Position numbers and translations under genes: made by a program. Positions 1-9,900 of a DNA stretch of 12,959 nucleotides are shown here, piece by piece. Source of the DNA: Saccoglossus kowalevskii (Eukaryota > Hemichordata > Enteropneusta > Harrimaniidae); NCBI RefSeq assembly GCF_000003605.2, contig NW_003112903.1, forward strand, positions 1 through 12,959, read 5' to 3'. How positions within the stretch are numbered: position 1 is the first letter of the stretch; the number at the start of each line of letters is the position of its first letter. Under the pieces are notes generated by a model, which had not been told where the DNA came from, searched no databases, and saw only the letters and a list, made by a program, of their open reading frames with translations.

Positions 1-90
1 TTTTCAAGAAGAAGACGAAAAAGTAAAACATTGACATGGACGACAATGCTCATATGATAAGCTCCGCTCGACAAAGTCGACAGCGGAGCT
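1..90 (-). mobile_element. Left end of a family 1 foldback repeat, cut by the window edge
   Basis: Read on the minus strand, this begins at 90 with a 31-base hairpin (60-90): arms AGCTCCGCT and AGCGGAGCT around an inner GTCGAC/GTCG stem and a TTT loop. It continues toward base 1 with sequence closely matching the start of the repeat at 3807. Both copies run from the hairpin through CTTATCATATGAG to a TTTTACTTTTTCG stretch and end in CTTCTTCTTGAAAA. The base just outside the hairpin belongs to a run of seven T on the minus strand (91-97), as at the other copy. No coding potential is seen. The copy lies directly beyond the tail of the LINE fragment at 91-580. Confidence 0.75.
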
Positions 91-208
91 AAAAAAAGAA
101 GATACACTAGTATAAAAAAACTAAACTAAACTAAACACAACTAAAACAATAAACTTGCCCGAAAGTGGGTTAGAAATGCAAATTAAATAAAGTAAATGTT
201 AGGATTAC
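91..208 (-). repeat. LINE 3' untranslated region with a TTTAG microsatellite tail
   Basis: On the minus strand this follows the stop codon of the LINE fragment. It ends in repeated TTTAG units (CTAAA on the + strand at 121-135, with degenerate units to 145) and then a T-run. Short tandem tails like this are common at the 3' end of several non-LTR retrotransposon clades, so I read it as the 3' terminus of the element coding from 580 to 209. A short stem is possible around the CCCACTTTCGGG stretch near 158-170. Confidence 0.55.
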
Positions 209-580
209 TTATTTAGATATCTGTGAGGCAGCTGTTTTTTTTTTTAATTTGCTTTCTCTTATGTTGAAACATTCGTATATATATTTTGCTAGACATTTTA
301 GCATGACAGTATTCTTTGTGCCTAGTATGTTGATAAAGCTTGTATCAGTGTTGCCCTCAGAACACTGTCTAATTGTGTTGAGAAGGATCTGTCTTTCACG
401 TTTGTATAACTGACATTTTAACAGAAAGTGCTCTTCATCTTCAACATCATTTGTATTACATACAGGACAGCTTCTTTCGGTAATGTCAATTTTATGGTAT
501 CTGCCCATTTCAATTTGTAAAACATATGCGCTTAATCTTAGTTTGGTCATTGATGATCTGTGTAGTGGGTTAATGTTTCG
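209..580 (-). pseudogene. 5'-truncated non-LTR retrotransposon, C-terminal end of the pol ORF
   Basis: The minus-strand frame is open from a TGA at 583-581 down to its own stop at 211-209. From the first Met at 550 it encodes 113 residues. Residues 1-55 carry the pattern common at the C-terminus of many invertebrate LINE polyproteins: a TKLRLSA start, GRYHKI, then a Cys-x2-Cys knuckle (CPVC, about residues 28-31), DEEHF and a following Cys, giving a probable C2HC zinc-binding element. The last 60 residues are lysine-rich and not recognisable. No reverse transcriptase domain lies upstream, since the frame is closed by 583 and promoter-like sequence follows. This is therefore a 5'-truncated insertion typical of target-primed reverse transcription. 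Clade cannot be assigned. It differs from the reverse transcriptase remnant at 9095-10064, which covers another part of the polyprotein. Confidence 0.65.
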
Positions 581-779
581 TCATAAACAAAATAAATAAA
601 TAACATGACCAACGATTTTAGAGCGCCCTCACCAAATTGCTTTAGTCATGAGAGACGAGACGAGCAAGCTGCTAAGACTAAGTAGCAGGAATCTGAAAAT
701 ACACTCCTTGATTTGATGATTAAGAATTACAATTACCGGTATTTTTGTTGATTTTGGGTACCAGATGAACAACGTCACC

Positions 780-890
780 AAACTTTACGGGAGCGGCCAT
801 GTTTGAGATGACGCGCATGCGTAATTACTCGTTGTGTCACCAACCAATAAACACTAACGTTGCTTGGAAGCATTGATGGTCTCTGACAAA
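780..890 (+). promoter_or_regulatory. Probable TATA-less housekeeping promoter and 5' UTR of the ZC3HC1-like gene
   Basis: Immediately upstream of the first coding exon there is a palindromic GCGCATGC core flanked to give an NRF1-like site (about 811-822), a CCAAT box at 844-848, and a GCGGCCATG stretch near 793-801. The start codon sits inside AAAATGGCGGA (888-898), a good match to the YY1 motif, which often overlaps the first ATG of housekeeping genes. No convincing TATA box is placed to explain a start site. NRF1, CCAAT and YY1 elements are typical of broadly expressed animal genes. The assignment is by motif and position only; no transcript data are available. Confidence 0.45.
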
Positions 891-985
891 ATGGCGGAAA
901 AATCAAGTGTGTTAGTCACCCCAAAAAGAGTTCATGATCTTTTGTCGTCTTTTATTCACAAAGAAGAAACTGGCGTTGATGAAAG
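891..985 (+). CDS. ZC3HC1: ZC3HC1-like exon 1 (start codon, residues 1-32)
   Basis: The start chosen is the ATG at 891 because it has A at -3 and G at +4. The in-frame ATG at 876 has a weaker context and would add five residues. The product begins MAEKSSVLVTPKRVHDLL, with TPKRV resembling the TPQKI of the human N-terminus, and ends GVDE plus AG. The donor AAAG/GTTAGA at 985/986 leaves phase 2, exactly what exon 2 needs to complete an Arg codon. A second phase 2 donor, GGAG/GTTTGT at 1045/1046, would add 20 residues. I prefer 985 because it fits the donor consensus better and gives EETGVDERSDE, close to the human EEGGVDAKD stretch. Confidence 0.75.
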
Positions 986-3900
986 GTTAGACCAGGGAAG
1001 TTTTATGTTTTACGAGTTGGAGACGGAGACAGTCTGGCAATGGAGGTTTGTACCTCTTGGAGTTGATGACATTATCATCAATTCAGTGCAGAGCTCAAAT
1101 CAGAATTGTTTGTTTGTTATTTTTTCTCATTGTATTTAAGGTCGTGAAAATTTTGAGAAAAAAATTACTGCAAAAGCCATTAAACTGTTTTTTTTTCAGT
1201 ACTTCAGTCACCCTCACTGCGCAATTAACTGCCATGCCTGGCGAATCGGTTGTGCGTTATGCAACTACTCGTACTGGTAATCACTTAGGTGTCATCAAAC
1301 TGTTCAAAACACGCCCTCTTACATCACCAAAATAAGTCCACTGATCCGACATGACCGCAAACTCAACCAATCTGATACTATAGCACGCAACAGCAAATAA
1401 CAAGCCTAGTTGTGGCACTGATGTTGAACTCTCATTACTACCTTATACTAAATGATGTTCGGATATTTAGAGTAGTAAAAATAAAAATAACCGCTGATGA
1501 AAATTGGTTGGTTTTTGGCCTTGACCTTTTTTTGCTCGGAAACGCAGGGATGCAGGTTGTTTGCATCGGTCAACTTTTGTTTTGTGTTCATTGTATGCCT
1601 AGAAACATGGCTATTTTTTTTTTTTTTTGGTAAATTTAGAACATATTCTGTTCCAATAAAGGATTTTTATATGCTGATTGAACAATTTTAACAATTCTTT
1701 ACTGTCCTCTACTCTCCAAAATTTGACAATGGCACTAGCCCAGAAGCACGTCTTTGATTGTATCAATAATTTTCATGTCACCTTACGTAAAGACACACTC
1801 TCGGACAATATTCACTCTCAGACCACAAAGCAAATAGATGGAAATAGCAGTAAAAACGGTTGCATCACTCATGAAGACTGATAATTCAAATACGGTCAGG
1901 ATAGCTGTATTTAGCATTCATTTCTGTGCATTGCGATTCTCAATTTCTATGTGTAAAATCATATCTCTGGTGTGGATGGCGACAGCTGACATTGTTTTGG
2001 TTCTGCTGCTCTCTTGACACAAGCAACTTTTATTTATTTTTTTACTATTCTGGCGTTTTCTTGGCCGCTTTTTGTATATACCAGTCAGACACTGATAAAT
2101 AAGTATTACGTAAGTAAGCCGTCATGTGACTCTGAATAACAGCAATAACACATTAAATTTACATTACAATTTTGTGTCCGAATAATCCAATATAATTTAT
2201 GCTGGAGACCACAATATACAAGTACTGTAAACTGCCAAGTACACAGTGTAGTCAAATCAGCAAGTAAAAGATACTAGGTACCCTATGGTATACATAAAAA
2301 TGTGACTACAAAATAAATGTCAGTGAAACAAATATTTTTTTTAAAAAACCCATAGCCCCCATGAACAAGTTAACAATCCCTAATATTGCTAAACCGCCAG
2401 TTGTGAGTTTTAAATCTCATTTATTAGGATTTCCACATGAAGTTGCATGTTATCATTATAGCAAGGAAAAATAATGATTTCTTTTGTCCAGATTATATAA
2501 TAAATTCTATATATATATAGGTTATATAATAAATTGTGAACAAATATTTTCGTAAATAACATTGGCCATCATTGTTGCTGATGGAATATATATATATATA
2601 TATATACCGACACATACATATAGATTTATTTATAAAGCTAGCTGACATGCATGCAACATTACACATTATTCGTATGCAAAATGTTGACCTTTCTCAGACT
2701 CATAGTAATGTTACCATCGCTTTGATGTAAGATAAATTTGTTGACAAACTCTCGGACAGAAAACAGACCCCACATCCTGTGTACATGAACGTGTACACAC
2801 TGTACGTGGATATTAGGTAAAACACATTCATTAGTGTAGCACAACACTTGTGGCCATGCACTCGCGTTACAACTGTTTGAATATGGCAGAATATGTATTT
2901 AAAGTTGAATTTATCTACCGTTTTTATCTGAAATATCACCCACCACAAGATATAACATGGGTGTTCAGCATCTAGGCAATCTTTTGGTTCTGCAAAAACA
3001 ATTATACGTAATTAGAAATTCAAAATTGAGAGCTTTGTTGATCTAACAAGCTTGTTCTGACACTGGGTCAAGTAGTACTCCAATCAAAGCAGTGAATTCA
3101 TGCATAAGGTCACTCATGACATCCGTTTATGAACTTTCAACCTTCCAACAACATGGCGCAAAAGTCATTCAAGCTGTCAGATTGTTTTCTAATTTTATCT
3201 ACATTGACTGAAGGAATGTTCTGATCTAAATTCATGGCAGCACTTTTAATACCCATTCCCGGTCAAGTGCCCACCCCCCATTTTTGCGCAATTTTTATAT
3301 TCGGGATACTCATGTGAATACATCATGGCGGAAAGTGCTTTTCATTGAGAGTTTGTGTACGATCCAATACATTCATTAGTGGAGATCCTGATGAAGATTT
3401 TGACTTTGACTGTGTTCCAACAGAAATTTGGGTGGTACGTAATTAATATTGTAGTAAAATGTGCATATTTTTTGTGGTGACAATTTCTGTTTCTTCATTG
3501 TAAAAGTCAATGACGATGCAACTAATTTCGTAATTTTATTTTTCTTCAAAAACATAATATTTCCCTCAATCTGTCACATGGTGAATTAAAATTGTCATTC
3601 ACACTATTTCCCGGGGGGGGGGGGGGATGCTCGGGTAAGCACCCGCCCCTAAAAAATCATGATTTTCAGATTGAGGACCCTGGGCACTAACGTGGTCGAG
3701 TACGGTAGTTACATTTGTGTCATGAGTAAAAATAATCACTGTTATGTGTTGGGATGTGGAAGGTGACATATACATCAAGTGATGTCACCGTTTACAACAC
3801 ATTTTTAGCTTCGCTGTTGACTTTGTGGAGCGGAGCTTATCATATGAGTGATTGTCCGTCGTTGTCATTGTCGTCGTCTGTGTCAATGTTTTACTTTTTC

Positions 3901-6900
3901 GACTTCTTCTTGAAAACTACAAACCTCAATGCTTTAACACTTGGTGTATATGTACCTTGGGTAGACCTCTCTTAGATTTGTTCATTTCATGATGATATCT
4001 TGTAAAAAGATACGTTTTCGACTTCTTGTTGAAAACTGCAAGTCCAATTGATTTGATATTACATATATAGGTACTACATGTGGACTTCTCTCAGATTTGT
4101 CCATTTTGTGATGATACCTTAAATTCTCTAATTTTGATGAATATTTTTGTCATTTTTGGTAAAAAGTGATATTTTCGAATTCTTGCTGAAAACAGCAAGT
4201 CCTGTTGCTTTGATTCTATACATATTGTTCATTTTCTAATGATATCTTCAGTTCTTTAATTGAAATGTGCGTTATTAACAGCGGAGCTATCTCAGCCGAC
4301 AGCTGCTTGATTTAAAATTTGTCTGACGATAATGATTTGTGTGCTAGATTTTCATAAAAAATTTAAGCATGAATTAAATGAATACTAATTTAAATCTTTT
4401 TTTGAACACCCTGAATTAAAGTGGCAATAACTGTAACTACAGGTATCTATGATTTTCATTTTTAATGAAACATTTCTTATGTCATTAGTATCAATTTGTC
4501 AATGTGGACACTGAAAGCATAGAATACACACTAAATACTGATGTTGTAATTAAATCACTTACATGTGAAAAAGAGATGGACATATTTACGGTTCCAAGAT
4601 GACAACTTACAGAGGTTCCTTGACAAAATGTCAAATATATCTCTATCTTGAGAAGCTATGCCTCTCTCTGGTGGCCTCTCATGAATGATTTTATGTATTA
4701 ATCTTTAGTTGTCACATCACATTTTATGTGACATTAACTGCCTGCCCATGCAATTGTGTCTAGCAATTGCTACTTTACTAGAAACATTCAATGGTTTTTT
4801 TAAATGCAGTTCTTCCAGTGACAAGTGAAGAACCACTGTTTGAGAAGCCAGTCTGTGTTGCAAGCCAGGTCAAAATATCACAGTGGGTGATATTTTAATT
4901 CCAGTGATCTCCCACAATATGACCCATTATACCAAACAGAGTAATCATTCTAATAAATAGATCTCAGAAGTGATTAAACTTACAATGTAGAAACTTTTCA
5001 ATACATAATTGGTAGACAATTTTGAATATTTTTTTTCGATGCACACCAGTTTGTATCATCTGATAGACTACTATAATTTACGTTCAGAATATAAATTTTG
5101 ATAATTTTTCTCTATATAACTCAAGCTACTTGTGTGGAGCAAACAAACTGATCTAAAATGGCAGTCATTGTAAAGCTGATTATTAAGATACACAATTTAA
5201 AATTTGTAATGGCTGTTTAGTTTGTTTATAGTATAAATTACTGTCATATGCACATATCCACTCAGCAATGAATGTATGGAACATCTGTAAGTCATATGCT
5301 ACATGACATGTTACTGTAGAGAATTATTTACCAGGTGAATGTTGATGTACCACTTTGTGTTTCCATAGTTCATTGAATTGAATTATCGGCTTAACTTGCA
5401 TAAACTGAAGTATATATTGTAATTCACTTCTTTTCACATGACTGGCATATTAGAATATGAGAGATGACAGATAATTTATTGGACACAACACTGTCTCTAG
5501 AGAGGTTCAAACACTAAAAACTATGGTAACAAAAACAAAATAAGGGTAACAATACAAATAAAAATAGGACCATACCAGAAAATTAAAAATAAAAGTTATC
5601 TCTCTCTTGCTATGCGCTGGTTAGATGCTGTCTTTAAGGAAAGTTCCATTTAATAAATTTTTTCTTTTCAGTAATTTTTGTCGTTTTTCATTTATTGTCA
5701 AATTAAATGAATTATCTGTTCTTGTCTCCATAAAGCCACTGCCTACGAGACAAAATGGAAGTAGAATTCATCTAATAATTACTCTTAATAAAGTCATAGT
5801 TAATTTTTGAGTTGATACCCCCTCCCCATCTTTCCTTTCTTCAAAAATTCATGGGACTGTTCATGGTGTTTCTTTTAAGAGTAAATAAATGTGAAACGTA
5901 CATCCCGGGATCTTGAAAGCGCAGACCATGCAATAAATGGTTAAGTACTCAAGTAAAATCGCATTTCAATTATAAATGTTGATATCTGTAGATTCTGTCA
6001 ACTCATTTTGTGATGTAGTGACTTGATGCACCATATGATATGATGTCATAGCTCATAGCTTAGATACCTCAACTGATATCAGGCCTTTGTATGATCGTTT
6101 TAAAAATGTCAAATATTTCCTTTGCAATTAGTCTAATGTATTTCTTTTTGCCTTGAAATTGGAACTGGCTATCATGCCCGATAGATGTGCAGTTGTGATA
6201 ACCGTGATATTTTAAGTAACATGCATTTAGATATAGATAGTTTGATAGTCAAGTCAATGTGAGGCTACTTATTGATTTGCTACCATACCGTAACATCCAA
6301 TAGTCAGACCAATCAGAGAGCAGCTTATTTTCTTGACTGGTATTATTGATGTATCTACCTTGTATATATGTTTTGACTCAATTGTAAGTACACAGAATCA
6401 GTGAAATTGTTGTTTCACTTGTACGTGTGTGTATTTTTCAGATCTGATGAACCAAATCAAGAAAATATAGCACAGTCATCACGACAATTTCTGCCAAGAA
6501 ATAGAGAAGCATTTTTTGCAAGATTAGAAACTTTTTCAATATCCTTTGATAATTTCATGACATTGTTATCGTGTTATGTTAAGAAATTGCAATTCATACT
6601 TAAAATTTCAGCAGCAATTGTTCAAACAATTGTTTAGTTTTTCTTAGGACAAGGGGTGATTTGAATGAGAGTGCAACCAGCACCCCCTCCATATTCTGCT
6701 ATATGCATGTACTGTAAAATACTTTGTTTTAATTTGAATTAATTTGCACAAAAAAGACATTGAGGCTGTTTTGTATGGAATTTATTTTCCCTGATTTTTG
6801 ACAAGTTGATTGTAAAATATAGAAAAAATGATAGGAGGGGGTATATTCGTTGGATTTTATTTTGACTGAATCATTTCTTCAGCGAAAATTAATTTCAAGC

Positions 6901-9900
6901 AAAAATAAAATATTTTGCAGTATTTCATAATAGAATTCAATAATGATGTAAATGTCTTGCATCCATTCTTATAGAACATAATTTTTTAAACCTTGAGCGA
7001 CAGTTCTGTTGCTTTTGATTTCATTGTCAGTTCATTCAGTTACCATATTACTGGTAGTCTCCATTCGGATGAAGTACAAAAACATGAGCTTATGAATTGA
7101 CCTTCATGCATCCATGCCATAACTGAATTGATCACCGTCAAACTTTATATATACATCATACTTCTTTAGAAACATGTACCTGTTCATTTGTGACATGATT
7201 GAATTAAGATGCCCAATTAGTGGCCATTTTGTTGATGAATGCAGTTTCAATATCTCTGACATGCCTTGATTGACCGTGTTAAAACTTCATAGATGATAGA
7301 TACATCATACATCTGGTCACACATATGCACATGTATTGGTTTAATAGTTGAAAATTCATCAAAATCAAGCATATATACCATTCTTGGTATGTACATTGAA
7401 CATAACGAAAACATGATGCACCTCATTTTTTTCACAGATTGGAACCAAAATGGCTGACTGGCAGACATTTTGTTTTAACAAATGCTGTTCCAGGATCCTG
7501 ACTGTTCATTTTCAAACTTGTATATTTATTAAATTCATAGCGATACAAATGAAATTATTTGTCCGTTTTGGGGTGATCACAAAACCAGAGAGCTACTGTA
7601 TAAGCCTATATGAATCACCATACTAAGTCAAACTGAAACATGTATGGCTCAAATGTCATCATTTTCCGTTTGCCCACAACTGTCAATCATTTTACAATCA
7701 ATGAGTCTCAAAACTAAATTGTCACATACCCTGAGAATGCTTCTAAAATTGTTGGATAATCTCACTATAAAAATTAAAAACCAGTGATTCCAGCAAGATG
7801 GGCGCTATCTTGTTAAAAGTGATGTCATAATATTTTAAAGATTTTCACCGTTTTCCCTGAGATAATCATCAATTTTTGTTTGCATCCCTGAGATACATGA
7901 AAAATTAGGTTTAGTGCTCATCAACTGTAGAAAGGTTGATAGTTGTCGGTAAAATAACAACATAGACTTGTACTGTCGCATCATTTCTGACAAACTACTA
8001 TAATGAAACCACGAGCTACAGAACTGCAGGTCGTAAAACTTGTGTTCTGATTTATCTATTTCTTGATGTGGCATCATTATAGTTATATTTACAATTCTTT
8101 AACCAATGTTAGCAAGCATTTACATGGTTTGCCAAGCCTATTGAATTATCTCCTCTTAAATGTGCACAGTATGGATGGGAGAATACTGATAATGACATTG
8201 TGAAGTGTGTCAGTTGTAAAGAAATAGTGTGTGCATCACTACCAAAGACCTGGGATCCAGACTTATGTATGTATAATGTATTATTATTGTCTTGCTTGTG
8301 TCAGAAGTTAAGGGTATTATGTACTTTAGGAATAATGTCTATTGTTGATATCAATGCTCATATTCTAGGATCTGGGAAAAATGCGGACAAACTAGACTTC
8401 TGCATTTCTTGATCAATGGTCTTTTGGTAATATCCTTTTTTTTCATCCTGATTTGACTATAGATGCTAAGAGATGTGAGGAACTCAGAGCTGCCCTTGTG
8501 AAATCCCATTCTAATATATGTCCTTGGAGAGACAGTCCAAGTCCTGGTAGGTATAAAATGTTTTTACAAATTATAGCATACAAATTATTTTGACTGGCAG
8601 TGAAGATAATACGCAATCAGAATACTGGGTAGTCTTTGTTTCCCAACAAGATCGTGATACAAGTTCTCACACAGCTCCTAAGCAAGGGCTAAAAGGTCAA
8701 ATTCCTTAGCTAGTGCTCAGAAAACCTGTGTGAACACTTATAGCACGGGCTAAGGAATGCTAAGTACGGGTAAAATCTGAACTGATTTTAAGACCCTTAG
8801 CACGGGCTAGTGTGCTCAACAGAGGACGCTTAGCCGTGGGCTAAGGGTCCTCTGTGGCAACCCTAGGGTGTGAATATTATGTACGTAATCAAATATATGC
8901 AACTTTCTCATTTTCAAATGGCGACCGAGCTCAGACATAACAAAGATACAATCTAGTAGATTCATGATTTGAAGAAAAAAAATGTTCAAATCTAAGAAAT
9001 GAAAAGTTTTAGAGGAACGTTGCATTGTCCCATGTTCGTATAACGACTTTATAGATGACTTTCCCAGAAGTAGCAAGACTGGGGTGCAAAAATACTGACT
9101 ATATCACCAAGGAAATTGATTGTGGTAGACAGGTTGATTCTGTCTATTTCGATTAACAGTATTAACCATTCATTGCTGATGTACAAATTGCAATATTATG
9201 GGATCAGTGTACCTATTCACTATTGGATATGCTCATCATATTTATGTAATCGTACACAGCGTGGTGTTATTGGGGGTGCACAATCTGCATGGGCAGGGAT
9301 TACATCCGGAATGCCACAAGGCTCTATTTTGGGACCAGTACTGTTTATTATGTATGTGAATGATCACCTTGATCACATAAGTTCATCATACTGCTCAACC
9401 TATGCCGATGATACAAAACTTTAGAAATCTATCATAAATGTTACAGACTTTTTCACCCTCCATAACGATTTAAATAGGCTCCATGATTGGTGTAAGGATT
9501 GGTTTCTGAAGCTAAATCCCCAGAAGTGTAACGTTATCTCGTTCACTAAAAAACGCTCGACTCTCTATCACAATTATAAGATAGATGGTTTGTCTATTGA
9601 ACGAGTCACTCAAGTTAAAGACCTTGGTGTCATATTGATGGATAACTTTAGTTGGTCCGCTCATGTTGGCACTATTGTGATAAACAAAAGCATACAAAAT
9701 GCTGGGTCTAATAAAGCGCACATGTAGACAATTTACCAGTATTACATGTCTACACAGTTTGTATATTTTGCTAATTAGAAGTCAGCTTGAATACTGTACT
9801 CAAATCTGGTCACCACATCAAAAATACCTGGTTGGTAAAGTTGAGCGAGTCCAACTAAAGGTTGTCTAACACTTATGTTATCTTACTTCTGGCCCATTTG

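Noticed and set aside
1190-1335. Acceptor-like TTTTTTTTCAG at 1189-1199 followed by an open frame
   Set aside because: The downstream frame shows no ZC3HC1 similarity and no donor in the needed phase; the conserved sequence resumes only at 6442.
1678-1881. 67-codon open stretch on the + strand (contains MALAQKHVFDCINNF)
   Set aside because: Composition is mildly protein-like, but no family is recognised, there are no supporting splice sites, and it lies inside the inferred intron 1.
3152-3226. Short open frame from ATGGCGCAAAAG
   Set aside because: Only about 24 codons before a stop, with no similarity or splice support.
6578-6583. GTTAAG as a normal donor for exon 2
   Set aside because: It is in phase but preceded by TAT rather than AG and would add 13 residues absent from the family, whereas the U12 signal at 6539 is a full match.
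6681-6841. CACCCCCTCC / GGAGGGGG inverted pair
   Set aside because: Only eight complementary bases, low complexity and no other element-like structure between them.
7247-7468. 73-codon open frame on the minus strand
   Set aside because: It overlaps the old family 2 copy and has no conserved motif; a by-product of repeat sequence.
8434-8462. ATATCCTTTT upstream of exon 4 as another U12 donor
   Set aside because: It lies only about 30 bases before a standard acceptor and forms part of its T-rich tract; no exon precedes it.
8816-9076. 86-codon open frame on the minus strand
   Set aside because: It overlaps the foldback hairpin and shows no recognisable domain; antisense to intron 4.
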